A stretch of DNA of 64,000 bases from Candidatus Poribacteria bacterium (GTDB lineage Bacteria > Poribacteria > WGA-4E > WGA-3G): the NCBI GenBank assembly GCA_022821965.1, contig JAJECN010000042.1:26822-90821 (forward strand), written 5' to 3'. The notes under the pieces are model-generated. The model did not search any database. It was given only the letters and a program-made list of their open reading frames with translations, and was not told the DNA's origin. Positions 1 to 9,256 of the stretch are shown in pieces. The first letter of the stretch is position 1. Each line of letters begins with the position of its first letter. Position numbers and translations under genes: made by a program.

Positions 1-772
1 TGCCGTAAATCTGTGTGCCCTCCTCATCAACCTCATCGCATTCAAACACACGCTCTGGCTCGTTGAAGTGGATCGCGTCGGGACTCTCGGCACGAGCGGT
101 TTTGCGCCCGCCTGCCCCGAACCGCCCAAACACAACATACTTCTGTATCTTCGGGTCCCACACTAAGGATTGGGTTGTGTCGCTACCCAGCGGAATGACC
201 GGATTGGTTTCGCAGTCTGTCCAATGAACACCGTCCGGTGAAAACGACATCCACATGCCATCTCCTTCACCGTGTCCCCAGATTGTACGTCCTTCGTACT
301 CAACAAAAGTGTCAATTCCGCCATGCTCCCAATAAAAGCCTTTGTAGCGACGCGCAGGGTCGGTCTCATGTTCATCGTAGAGGATAGCCGCACCCTCGCA
401 GTTTGTGCGTCCGATGTCAACAAGGTTATTCTCGGTGCTTCCCTCGACATCAACCTGATTCAGAATAGGTTTCTCCCAGTGCACCCCATCGGTCGAAGTC
501 GCATAAGCAAGGAGCGTTATATTGCCGAGCGCGTCCCGTTGACGGACTTTCACCATATCATCCGCGTAAGGTCCTGTGAGATACCACATTTTGAAAAGTG
601 AATCCTGAGGATCATAGAGCACCGTGCCGTAGAGAGATGCGACACTCTCCCACGGGTTCTCACCGCGTAAAACAGGGTTATCTGGATGCCGTTGAGGCTG
701 GTGCATCCGGCGATACAGTCCCTCGATTCGGGTGATGTGCTGCAGGTCAAGGAAAAGATACCGGTGTTCCAT
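1..772 (-). CDS. Glycosidase-like beta-propeller protein, C-terminus beyond window
   Basis: The gene starts at ATG 772-770 behind a good AAGGAG ribosome site and reads leftward off the window edge, so only the first 257 residues are seen. The sequence has propeller-type repeats (FKMWYL, YATSTDGVHWEKP, YKGFYW, SFSPDGVHWTD, WDPKIQKYVVFGR) typical of GH32/GH43-like five-bladed enzymes and of the uncharacterised glycosidase-like proteins related to them. It is a paralogue of the protein at 9257-10801: the N-termini align from RYLFLD here to RALFID there. No signal peptide is evident. Action on a sugar substrate is inferred from the fold; the substrate is unknown. Confidence 0.7.
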   Translation of the reverse strand, partial: MEHRYLFLDLQHITRIEGLYRRMHQPQRHPDNPVLRGENPWESVASLYGTVLYDPQDSLFKMWYLTGPYADDMVKVRQRDALGNITLLAYATSTDGVHWEKPILNQVDVEGSTENNLVDIGRTNCEGAAILYDEHETDPARRYKGFYWEHGGIDTFVEYEGRTIWGHGEGDGMWMSFSPDGVHWTDCETNPVIPLGSDTTQSLVWDPKIQKYVVFGRFGAGGRKTARAESPDAIHFNEPERVFECDEVDEEGTQIYG

Positions 773-908
773 ACGTTGGCTCCTTAGACGTTTTGTAGCC
801 TTTCTTTATCGGGGCATACTATCATAAATGTGAACCCAAGTCAATCACAACGAACGTATCAACGTATCCCATCTCTTACCTATTAGACCCCACTCATTGC
901 TCATTGGA

Positions 909-2048
909 TTACAAGACGCGCAATTCTTCAAATAGAGCTAACTGTTGGCGATAATCTGTCGGAAGGGATCGGATTTCTTGGTATCCCTCAAAGAAAATTG
1001 TCTGTTCATCCTCACTAAAATGGCGTGAAAGCGTCAGAATATCTGAGAGATAATAACCGAACCCAAATTCGCGCACGTCAATTGGGCAGGGCTGCCCGTC
1101 CGAGAGGATGATATTATGCGGTTCCAGATCTGAGTGAATCAGTCCAAAAACGTCTCGTCTTTCTCCGTGTTCCGCAACAAACTGTGAGAAGCGCGAAGAA
1201 AGTGAGGACAGTTTTGCCTGTTCCTCCGTCGAAGCATCCGTGTGGTCACTGGCAAGTGCCTCTTCAATTCGCGGAGTAATCCAGTCTATGTCGTACCGAG
1301 GACGAATGAACCAGTCTGGTAATTCTAATGTTTCGGACACAGAGTGCATGCGTCCTACCACGGTCCCAAGACGGTGAATCAGTTCTGGTGTTTTTTCTGC
1401 TGCGGAGAAGTTGTTAAGCGTCTCACCGGGAATCCAATCGTATACAGTCACATAGCGTGGCGGTAGGTCGTTTGGGGAAATACACTGAATCATTTCGCCA
1501 TCGCGTCCGGGCACAGGCGAGAGGGTTTTGACGCTCCCTTTGCTCCAAAGAGCCTCTAACCAATAGATTTTAGACCGAATTTCATGGATAGAGGTTCCAG
1601 CGCGATGGAGTCTCAATGTGAACCGAGCATCCTCAGTATCTAAGAAAAACAACATATTCGCAACATCAAATCCAGCACCACTAATTCGGAATGAAACGTC
1701 ATTGAATTCATACAACATAACAGCAGCTTTTGCATAGTGCCAATCGGTGATAAGGTATTGCAAAATGTTTCTGTTATAAACTATCAAAATGCCGTTGTCG
1801 CAAGCGTGTCGTGTTGATTCAGATATAAAGGTCCGTTGTTCATCATCAAGTGAATTCAGGAAGGCAAGGATGGTGGGATCAATCTGTGGGGACGGATCAG
1901 AAATCGCTTCAAGCCAGTACCGCCTGCATTTCTCATGACAATCAATTCGGTAGACAGGTAGGGAAGGATCGCGGTACCACTCTGGTGAACTTTCGATAGC
2001 GTATTCAACTGGAGTGCCACAAAATGGGCACGGCATTTTTTCCACCAT
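909..2048 (-). CDS. Zinc-ribbon plus aminoglycoside-phosphotransferase-like kinase, copy 1
   Basis: 379 residues. The N-terminus has a CPFC...CHEKC pattern (Cys7, Cys10, Cys37, Cys41) that looks like a zinc ribbon. The rest resembles APH/choline-kinase/RdoA-type phosphotransferases, with the catalytic-loop signature HSDLEPHN at about 305-312 and a metal-binding Asp in QPCPID at about 324. The substrate cannot be read; small molecule or protein are both possible. Start ATG follows GGAGG by 9 nt. It is a close paralogue of the gene at 4133-5272. About 50 bp upstream of both genes, including the ribosome site and a TTTAATCCTTC block, are also conserved, so the duplication carried its control region. 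A WD40 gene lies between the copies on the other strand. Confidence 0.8.
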   Translation of the reverse strand: MVEKMPCPFCGTPVEYAIESSPEWYRDPSLPVYRIDCHEKCRRYWLEAISDPSPQIDPTILAFLNSLDDEQRTFISESTRHACDNGILIVYNRNILQYLITDWHYAKAAVMLYEFNDVSFRISGAGFDVANMLFFLDTEDARFTLRLHRAGTSIHEIRSKIYWLEALWSKGSVKTLSPVPGRDGEMIQCISPNDLPPRYVTVYDWIPGETLNNFSAAEKTPELIHRLGTVVGRMHSVSETLELPDWFIRPRYDIDWITPRIEEALASDHTDASTEEQAKLSSLSSRFSQFVAEHGERRDVFGLIHSDLEPHNIILSDGQPCPIDVREFGFGYYLSDILTLSRHFSEDEQTIFFEGYQEIRSLPTDYRQQLALFEELRVL

Positions 2049-2157
2049 GGGGCGTTCCTCCCGCGTTAACTCATTGAAGGATTAAAATCCCTTAGTAGAT
2101 ACGTTATCATAGATTTGAAGATAGGTCTATAGAAAATAGGGACGTTTCCCGTGCCGT

Positions 2158-2187
2158 TTGACAATCCAAAATCTGTCGTGTTATACT
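2158..2187 (+). promoter_or_regulatory. Sigma-70-type promoter for the WD40 gene
   Basis: TTGACA (2158-2163) and TATACT (2182-2187) are separated by 18 bp, placing the transcription start near 2194 and leaving a leader of about 66 nt before the WD40 start at 2260. Predicted from consensus only. Confidence 0.6.
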
Positions 2188-2259
2188 TTTGTATGAAACT
2201 TCGATTCCTAAACAAACTGCTACAGACAATGCTTTTGAAAAATCAAAAGGAATTAAAAA

Positions 2260-4002
2260 ATGAAACCTACACAACACCTCGCGCTCATACTATTCCTCAT
2301 TTCAACCCTATTTATTCCAAACCTATCAGCAGAAGACTATAATCAATGGCAACTGCCTGAAGGTGCCAAATTTCGACTCGGAAAAGGCAACTTACACGAC
2401 ATCAAATATACACCAGATGGTAACCGCATAGCAGTCGCAACGGATATAGGCATTTGGATATACGACACGCAGACAGGAAAGGAACTCACCCTCCTGACAG
2501 GACACACACGTAGGGTTACCTCATTAGGTTTCCCCGCAAACGGACGCTTTCTCGCAAGTGGTAGCTTCGATAAAACAGTCCGATTGTGGGACATAGACAC
2601 CGGCAAACAGACCGCAGTTTTCGCTGGGCATCGGGGTGGAATTGAAGCTATTGCTGTGTCTCCAGATGGAAAAACCGTCGTTAGTGGCGACACATGGAAA
2701 GGCACGCTGATCCTCTGGGACACAGAGACAGGCGAACAGCTTGAACGCCACACCACATACACGGACAACCTGATTCGCAGGTTCAAAATTTGGATTGATA
2801 AGCATAGAACCGTGACCTATCCGAACGCTGTTAAAGCACTTGCTTTTTCACCAGACGGAAAAATCTTTGCGAGCGGACATTCGGATGGCATTCTGCGGCT
2901 CTGGAATGCAGAGACTGGACGAAAACTCTCAACCCTGACGGATCACAAACGGGGTTGGATTGACGGGTTGGCTTTTTCACCAGACGGGAAAACCCTCGCC
3001 AGCAGTAGTGCAGATGACATCATATTACATAGATTTCAAAAAGGTAAACCCCAGACACACCTTACGATAAAGCATCCCACGGACCACTTGGTGTTCTCTC
3101 CCGATAGTAAAACCCTCATCGGCTTCGACTGGCAGTCTTGGAAAGGGGAAAACGAAGACCTCCACGTATGGGACACAGCCACAGGTAAACGTCAGCAATC
3201 CATTTACACAAAGCACACGGATCAACATGAAGCGTTAGCGATCTCCGCTGATGGTAATACTATCCTAACCGGCAGCTGGGACGGCACAATTCACCAATGG
3301 GACACAGCAAGAGGAACATATCTCTCTACTTTCGCCACAGGACACGGTAGAGGTGCCAGTACATTGGAGTTTTCTGATGATGGACAAACACTCATCAGTC
3401 GGCTTGTGCGTTATGGTACCGAAGATCAACTGCTGTTTTGGAATACAACCACGGGTGTCCAAATCTCAGCATCTGACCCTAAAGAAACGCTCGAAAAACG
3501 ATCCCCGAATTTACCCAATCGTGCCATCACTGCCAAGATTGATGAAGATCGAAAGCACATTCACGTACAGGATGTCGCAACCGGTCGCGAAATGTATCGA
3601 ATTACTGAACATAAAGGCGATATCTGGACGTTCGCGTTCTCACCCGATAGGAAAATCCTTGCGAGTGGCAGCGATGATGCGACGATCCGGTTGTGGGATG
3701 CCATCACGGGTAACGAAATCCTTACACTCCCGACCTATACAAACCAAGTTTTCGCTGTGGCATTCTCACCTGATGGGAAAATTCTCGCGGGTGGAAGTGT
3801 GTACGACGGACAGTTAGGTAGATCAGACCTCATTCGTTTATGGGAAATTCCAAGTGGACGGATACTGACAACTCTCACTGGACACACGAGTACTGTCAGG
3901 GTATTGCGATTCTCACCTGATGGAAACACCCTCGCCAGCAGTGGTGATGATGGCACTATCTTGCTTTGGGATTTGGATAAGATCATTCAGTCCGAACGAT
4001 AA
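2260..4002 (+). CDS. Secreted WD40-repeat protein
   Basis: 580 residues. Residues 1-24 form a signal peptide (MKPTQH, a hydrophobic core, then NLSAED). The remainder is about ten WD40 blades, seen as repeated AFSPDGK.LASGS.D.TIRLWD signatures, enough for one large or two smaller propellers. No enzymatic domain is visible. Such proteins usually act as interaction scaffolds, here probably in the periplasm or outside. A strong promoter precedes it at 2158-2187 and AAAGGA lies upstream of the ATG. The gene is flanked on the opposite strand by two paralogous zinc-ribbon kinases, but a joint function is only a guess. Two further WD40 proteins occur in this window (43899-45806, 51333-53312), both without signal peptides. 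Confidence 0.85.
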   Translation: MKPTQHLALILFLISTLFIPNLSAEDYNQWQLPEGAKFRLGKGNLHDIKYTPDGNRIAVATDIGIWIYDTQTGKELTLLTGHTRRVTSLGFPANGRFLASGSFDKTVRLWDIDTGKQTAVFAGHRGGIEAIAVSPDGKTVVSGDTWKGTLILWDTETGEQLERHTTYTDNLIRRFKIWIDKHRTVTYPNAVKALAFSPDGKIFASGHSDGILRLWNAETGRKLSTLTDHKRGWIDGLAFSPDGKTLASSSADDIILHRFQKGKPQTHLTIKHPTDHLVFSPDSKTLIGFDWQSWKGENEDLHVWDTATGKRQQSIYTKHTDQHEALAISADGNTILTGSWDGTIHQWDTARGTYLSTFATGHGRGASTLEFSDDGQTLISRLVRYGTEDQLLFWNTTTGVQISASDPKETLEKRSPNLPNRAITAKIDEDRKHIHVQDVATGREMYRITEHKGDIWTFAFSPDRKILASGSDDATIRLWDAITGNEILTLPTYTNQVFAVAFSPDGKILAGGSVYDGQLGRSDLIRLWEIPSGRILTTLTGHTSTVRVLRFSPDGNTLASSGDDGTILLWDLDKIIQSER

Positions 4003-4132
4003 ACGTTGCGTTCATCTACAGCGACTTGCGGTTCGCAGGCACCTTCTTCTATAGACATAGCACTCCGCTGGCGTGCGGAAGTCTGCTTTTCCTTTCCATC
4101 TGTTTTTGTTAGGACGAGACTTACCCGCTGGA

Positions 4133-5272
4133 TCACAGCAGACCTATATCATCAAATAGAGCAAACTGTTGACGGTAATCTTTCGGTAGTGATCGAATTT
4201 CTTGATACCCCTCGAAGAAAATCGGCTGTTCGTCCGTATCGAAACAGCGCGAAACATTCAGAACATCTGAAATATAGTAGCCAAACCCTAAGTGGACCAT
4301 GTCAATTGGACAGGGTTGTGTCTCCGACATAACAATATTATGAGGTTCAAAATCCAAGTTAATGAGTCCAAAAACGTGTCTACCTTCCCCATGCTCCGCG
4401 GCAAACCGCGAGAAGCGCGAAGAAACGGTGGAGAGTTTTTCGATCTCCCTCGATGAATAATGCCTGTAATCCTTCCCAAATGCCTCCTCAACTTTCAGAT
4501 TGATCCAGTCAATGTCGTATCGAGGACGGGTGAACCATTGCGGCAGCTTTAAGGTCTCCGAGATCGCGTGCATGCGACCCAGCATGTTCCCAAGACTCCG
4601 AATCAGTTCAGGCGTTTTTTCGTCCTCGGAGAGTAGGTTAAGCGTCTTGCCCGGAATCCAATTGTAGGCGGTAGCATATCGCACCGGTAGGGCGTTTCCA
4701 GAGGGACATTGAACCAGTTCTCCGTCACATCCCTGCACCGGGGATAAAGTCTTGACCTTCGCCTTGTTCCACAATGCTTTTAACCAATAGACTTCAGAGC
4801 GGACTTTATTGATAGAAGTTCCAGGCTGATGAAGTCTCAGGGTCCATCGGTTGCCCTCACTCTCTACAAAAAACAGCCGATTCTCAGCATCCAATCCGGT
4901 CCCGCTGACCTGGAAGGTGGCATTACGCCATCCATACAGTATAACAGCCGCCTTTGCATAGTGATAATCGGTGAGAAGTTGTTGCAACTCACTTCTGTCA
5001 TAAATTATCCAAATCCCGGTATCACGAACACGCTGTGTTGATTCGGATATAAACATCCGTTGTTTATCACTTAGCCCACCAAGGAAGGACAGAATAGCTG
5101 GGTCAATCTGTGGGTGCGGATCAGAAATTGCTGCAAGCCAATACCGTCTGCATTTCTCGTGACAATCGATTCGGTAGACGGGTAGGGACGGATCTCGGTA
5201 CCACTCCGGTGAACTTTCTATAGCGTATTCAACTTGAGTGCCACAAATCGGGCACGGCATTGTTTCTACCAT
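4133..5272 (-). CDS. Zinc-ribbon plus APH-like kinase, copy 2 with altered catalytic loop
   Basis: 379 residues, the same length and domain order as the gene at 909-2048: zinc-ribbon CPIC...CHEKC, then an APH-like fold. The catalytic loop reads INLDFEPHN instead of IHSDLEPHN. The leading His is replaced by Asn305, while the catalytic Asp307, Asn312 and the metal Asp in PCPID are kept. Activity may be retained or altered. Start ATG follows AGGAGG. Its terminus converges with the WD40 gene, leaving a 130-bp gap with no clear terminator. The conserved upstream block shared with copy 1 shows that this is a whole-gene duplication. Confidence 0.8.
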   Translation of the reverse strand: MVETMPCPICGTQVEYAIESSPEWYRDPSLPVYRIDCHEKCRRYWLAAISDPHPQIDPAILSFLGGLSDKQRMFISESTQRVRDTGIWIIYDRSELQQLLTDYHYAKAAVILYGWRNATFQVSGTGLDAENRLFFVESEGNRWTLRLHQPGTSINKVRSEVYWLKALWNKAKVKTLSPVQGCDGELVQCPSGNALPVRYATAYNWIPGKTLNLLSEDEKTPELIRSLGNMLGRMHAISETLKLPQWFTRPRYDIDWINLKVEEAFGKDYRHYSSREIEKLSTVSSRFSRFAAEHGEGRHVFGLINLDFEPHNIVMSETQPCPIDMVHLGFGYYISDVLNVSRCFDTDEQPIFFEGYQEIRSLPKDYRQQFALFDDIGLL

Positions 5273-5381
5273 GGGGGGTGTTCCTCCTTTGTTAACTTAT
5301 CGAAGGATTAAACCCGAATTCCGTTCTCTTTCTTCAATGAAAATAAAAATTTAAACAGGACTGTCGTCTCGAAAATTTTCA

Positions 5382-6653
5382 TCATCTTTGCGCAGACCTC
5401 GGTTCAGCCAATCGGAAAGTTAGCAGAAACCCGAACAAGACGAGAATACCACATCCGATAAAAACCGGTTCAAAGGCGAATTCCTCGATTAACGTCCCAA
5501 TCAGAGGGGAAACGAACAACGGAATCGCTTGAAAAAGGCTCATCACACCAAGATATTGGGGGTGTTTCTCCTGTGGTGCAATTTCAAGGGTGTAGTTTGT
5601 GACGATGCGGGCTGACACCGGTGTGAATCCCATAAGCGCAAAGATAATCCAATAAAACTGCGCACCGGAAGGCATTCGACTAATACCAACCGCCAACAAG
5701 GGCATACAGGCACTGATTAATATCAGGATACGCAAGACGAATCGGTTCCCTGAACGGTCTGCGATGTTGCCCATGATACCCGCACCGATAGCATTGGACG
5801 CATTTTGTGCAATTATCAACGTGACGAAACCAGAAGGAACTAACCCTAATGTCCGCTTTCCAAAAACCGTATAGTGTGGGAAAAGGGGCCAGATTGAGTA
5901 AAACAGCAGGATAACGATTGCAAATCGCCGAAAATTTCTGTCGTATCGTAACGATAGGAGCGCGTCGCCGAGAAATCTGAAAAAAGGTGCCGTGCCCTCT
6001 GGACGTGAAGGGAGTTCTCTAAACCAGAAACTGACTGCCGCTGCGACACCAAAGAAAAAGGCTGTTCCACTAAAGAGCAGCGCATAACGTGGAGTACTCC
6101 CAGAAAGCCAACGCGGTAAGAGGTAAAAAGCAACACCGATCGCAAGTGTACAACCGATGATATTGGAATAGGCGAGTAACCTGCCCCGTTTTTCGGGACT
6201 GATGAGTTTTCCTTGTAGTGTTCCGGTAGCCAGATGATTGCAACCGACCGCGAGCCAGTGTAGGGTACACAGCAGGAGAAAAACAACAACAATGACGTTG
6301 GATGACCAGCGTGTCAGGGTTAACGTCGCAGACAACACAAACCACGGAATCGCAAAACCAAAACCCGTGAGAATAAAGAACCCCTGCTTTTTCGGCATTC
6401 GGGCGACACGTTGCGCGACCAAAAACTGGGGCAAACTCTGCCCGATTCGCAGAATGAGCGGTAACAATCCGCGGATGGTTCCAGAGGAGGTATAGACATC
6501 AATAAACGCTGGAATGACCACAGACTCGGATTTGAACATCCAACCGAGACGCATCAGAATCTGGTTTAGAGCGAATACAATTAAATTGCGCTTTTCATGC
6601 GGATAAGGCTCTTCCGAAAGGTCGTTCGTCTGATCTGGTGCGCTTTTATCCAT
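5382..6653 (-). CDS. Major facilitator superfamily transporter
   Basis: 423 residues with about 12 hydrophobic segments arranged in two halves and a charged central loop near residues 190-215 (FRELPSRPEGTAPFF), as in MFS carriers. The N-terminal 25 residues are acidic and cytoplasmic. The substrate cannot be inferred; the neighbouring glycosidase-like and aldo/keto reductase genes would fit a sugar or sugar-derivative carrier. The ribosome site upstream is weak. It is 109 bp downstream of the second APH-like gene on the same strand and might be co-transcribed with it. Confidence 0.8.
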   Translation of the reverse strand: MDKSAPDQTNDLSEEPYPHEKRNLIVFALNQILMRLGWMFKSESVVIPAFIDVYTSSGTIRGLLPLILRIGQSLPQFLVAQRVARMPKKQGFFILTGFGFAIPWFVLSATLTLTRWSSNVIVVVFLLLCTLHWLAVGCNHLATGTLQGKLISPEKRGRLLAYSNIIGCTLAIGVAFYLLPRWLSGSTPRYALLFSGTAFFFGVAAAVSFWFRELPSRPEGTAPFFRFLGDALLSLRYDRNFRRFAIVILLFYSIWPLFPHYTVFGKRTLGLVPSGFVTLIIAQNASNAIGAGIMGNIADRSGNRFVLRILILISACMPLLAVGISRMPSGAQFYWIIFALMGFTPVSARIVTNYTLEIAPQEKHPQYLGVMSLFQAIPLFVSPLIGTLIEEFAFEPVFIGCGILVLFGFLLTFRLAEPRSAQR

Positions 6654-6709
6654 TGAAATTCCAGTCGTTTGTTAGCAAATTCACTCGTTTCCTTACTTTA
6701 GCATCGGAT

Positions 6710-7516
6710 TTAAGTCAGCGCGCCTTCCTCGAGCCGCTGCGCCCCATATCTCTCCAAATTCGCTTGTTCCTCCGGTGTCAAGGTCTCTTGCTCGGAGAGT
6801 GCTTCTGCAATCCGATGGAATCGTTCAACGTCCCTCAATCCCATGATCGTTAGATTTACACTCTTATGACTGAGCACATACCGATAAAATTGCTCTGGAG
6901 ATGGCGCATCAGCATCCCCAAAAAGTCTGTCATTACGCGAGGCGTTCATAATGACGACACCGGTATCATGTTTGTCAGCAGCGGGGAAAACTGTATCCTC
7001 CGGCGTTTTCATCGCACAGTTATACCAACAGAGAACGGTGTCGAAGAATCCTGTGTCAACAGCGTGCTGTATCTCAACCCAATCATGTCCGGTAACACCG
7101 ATAAAGCGGATAAGTCCTTCATCTCGCGCCTTCTGAGCCATTTCCAGCGCACCGCCGGGTGCCAACGCTCGGTCTCGTTCCTCTTTCGAGTTCAGGTGAT
7201 GCAGTTGGTAAATATCAATGTAATCAACGTCAAGCATCCGTAACGACGTTTCAAGTTCTGTCCGTGCGCCTTTTGCATCGCGCTTAGCGGTTTTTGTCGC
7301 AAGAATCAGCGCATCACGTTGCCCTTTTATTGCAGTCCCAATGACTTTTTCATCCTCGCCATCTCTGTAGGCTCGCGCTGTATCCATATAATTGATACCG
7401 GCATCAATCGCTTTCCGGTAACCATCAACAGATTCACAATACGCGCCCCCACTACCGAGTCGAGTGACCGTCAAACCTGTACGACCTAAAACTGTTCTCG
7501 GAATCTCATAAGCCAT
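6710..7516 (-). CDS. Aldo/keto reductase
   Basis: 268 residues from ATG 7516. An in-frame GTG three codons upstream overlaps the AGAGGTGA ribosome site, so the ATG is preferred. The aldo/keto reductase tetrad is visible: Asp in YMDTARAY, Tyr in the same motif, Lys in LATKTAKRD and His in IYQLHHLN. It would reduce or oxidise carbonyls or sugars with NADP(H). It is slightly shorter than the usual 280-330 residues. The closest relatives in the window (27334-28347 and 62854-63855) belong to a different branch (FDTANSYGDGESE type). Confidence 0.85.
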   Translation of the reverse strand: MAYEIPRTVLGRTGLTVTRLGSGGAYCESVDGYRKAIDAGINYMDTARAYRDGEDEKVIGTAIKGQRDALILATKTAKRDAKGARTELETSLRMLDVDYIDIYQLHHLNSKEERDRALAPGGALEMAQKARDEGLIRFIGVTGHDWVEIQHAVDTGFFDTVLCWYNCAMKTPEDTVFPAADKHDTGVVIMNASRNDRLFGDADAPSPEQFYRYVLSHKSVNLTIMGLRDVERFHRIAEALSEQETLTPEEQANLERYGAQRLEEGALT

Positions 7517-7525
7517 TATGTTCAC

Positions 7526-7711
7526 CTCTTATGGCTATCAACAAGAATAGCCATCAGCAGTCAGGGTGGATTTTTTCAAAAATCCTTTCAGCAATTAGTA
7601 GAAGAGATTATCCTTTAAGAACACCTCTTTGCTGATGACTGATTGCTAATTGCTAATTTACCCTTGAATGTTAGGAAGAGTATATGCTATTTTGCCGTAA
7701 GCGTCAACCTT
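7526..7711. repeat. Intergenic gap with loosely inverted CTGAT/GCTGAT repeats
   Basis: The gap between the aldo/keto reductase start and the GH32 stop holds ATAGCCATCAGCAGTCAG at its left and GCTGATGACTGATTGC followed by TAATTGCTAAT at its right, which read as degenerate inverted repeats of a CAGTCATCAGC-like unit. Similar wording recurs at 19237-19316 and 38639-38663. No gene is visible in the gap. Confidence 0.45.
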
Positions 7712-9235
7712 TTAAAATGCGGGTGCCATCTCCCACGCCTGAACGGATCGGAAATGCGCCTGCCCACCGCGACTCACCAACCTTACACCGATACTGTCGG
7801 CTCGTGTCGGATAGACGCGTTGTGTAATACACTGCCTACCGTTAGCAAACACTTCAACAACAGACTTATCGACATAGATACGGAGTTGAAGTGTTTCGCT
7901 GTCTTTCAGTGAGAACGGTGCGCGCTGTGCGTCAACAAACCGCTCCGATTCTGGTAATCTTGCATTGCCGCCTGCGTCTCGGTAGTGTGGATACTGAATG
8001 GCTTCGTTTAAGGTCGAGCGACTGATGTCAATTTTTACCGTTCTTTCCGCTGGAACATACAAGACACCGGTTTGTTCAGCATCATCTGGTGAGCAGAGCA
8101 CCTGGACCCCAACTTCGGTTGCATAGCTGGGGTCAATTTCGACAGCCAACTCAAGGCAGTTCCCCTGAACCTCTTCTAAGTTCATCTCATCATCGGCGTT
8201 CAAGGTAATATTTTCACGGACTTTTGGGTTCATCCGTAGGCATTCCAACTCCGGCACCGGTTCAATCTGCAAACTACCGTCGGTTGCAAGAGAAAGAATT
8301 CGTGGCACTGTCATAACCCCCGACCAACCGGACGCACGTTCCTGTTCAACCCCGCGGATTTCTCGGATCCAATCGAAAAAGATACGCCGTCCTTGCGCGT
8401 CCAACAGCGAACGCGGTCCACCGAGCAACCCGCCTTCCCAACTCATCCGTCCATAGCTTTCGACATAATACCGCTCGTTTTCAAATCTACCGAGGTAATA
8501 CTGCGTACCTTGCCAATGGCTGCAAAATAGCAGCATGTGCTTATCGCCTAACGGATAAAAATCAGGGACCGCGCAGTCCTCTTTTGCGTCTGTCCACTCG
8601 CGCCGTGATTGATAAAAAGAGCGCACGAATTCCCAATCCACAAGATTAGACGACTTAAACAGGGCAGTTCCGTCTCCACTCTGTCCGGGGATCGTATTTC
8701 CGATGAGCGCGTAATAGGTATCGCCTTCTACCCAAGCACACGGATCAAACACGATATATTCACCGTGCCCTTTTTCACCGGGTTTTGGGACTGGAATCAC
8801 CGGATTGGCTGGATGCTTATCCCACGTAATAAGCAAGTCATCATCACTCGTTGCAATACACGTTCCGTCAGGGACTCCATGGTAGATGAATGTCGGGACA
8901 TCTTCCAGATTCACAAGGGCACCGCCGCTAAAGCAGCCGTTACGGTCCGGCCCGTCGAGATCGGGCGTTAAAGCGATTGGATGATGCACCCAATGCACCA
9001 GATCAACACTCGACGCGTGTCCCCACTGCATCCATTTCCAATAGCCACCTTCGGGATTGTGTTGATAGAAGATGTGGTATCGTCCCTTCCAAAAAATGGA
9101 ACCGTTAATATCATTCATCCATCCAAATGGCGGGGTGAAGTGATAACACGGTCGATAAGGATCGTTTTCGTACATTGCACCAAGCACGCGTCTGCTGTGA
9201 ATAAGGGCTTCCGTTTTTTCAATGGCTGTGTTCAT
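7712..9235 (-). CDS. GH32 beta-fructosidase (levanase/invertase family)
   Basis: 507 residues. The family signature WMNDINGS places the nucleophile at Asp42. FDPCAW (163-168) is in the place of the usual RDP motif, with Arg replaced by Phe. KEDCAVPDF (218-226) carries the general-acid Glu of the EC motif. DRNGCFSGGALV is the typical second-blade motif. The C-terminal 170 residues form the GH32 beta-sandwich, ending with VDKSVVEVFANG. It hydrolyses fructans or sucrose-like substrates. No signal peptide is seen, so an intracellular substrate is likely. It lies 21 bp downstream of the propeller gene at 9257-10801 on the same strand, suggesting joint sugar use. Confidence 0.9.
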   Translation of the reverse strand: MNTAIEKTEALIHSRRVLGAMYENDPYRPCYHFTPPFGWMNDINGSIFWKGRYHIFYQHNPEGGYWKWMQWGHASSVDLVHWVHHPIALTPDLDGPDRNGCFSGGALVNLEDVPTFIYHGVPDGTCIATSDDDLLITWDKHPANPVIPVPKPGEKGHGEYIVFDPCAWVEGDTYYALIGNTIPGQSGDGTALFKSSNLVDWEFVRSFYQSRREWTDAKEDCAVPDFYPLGDKHMLLFCSHWQGTQYYLGRFENERYYVESYGRMSWEGGLLGGPRSLLDAQGRRIFFDWIREIRGVEQERASGWSGVMTVPRILSLATDGSLQIEPVPELECLRMNPKVRENITLNADDEMNLEEVQGNCLELAVEIDPSYATEVGVQVLCSPDDAEQTGVLYVPAERTVKIDISRSTLNEAIQYPHYRDAGGNARLPESERFVDAQRAPFSLKDSETLQLRIYVDKSVVEVFANGRQCITQRVYPTRADSIGVRLVSRGGQAHFRSVQAWEMAPAF

Positions 9236-9256
9236 AGTTTTGTTGTTCCTTACAAA

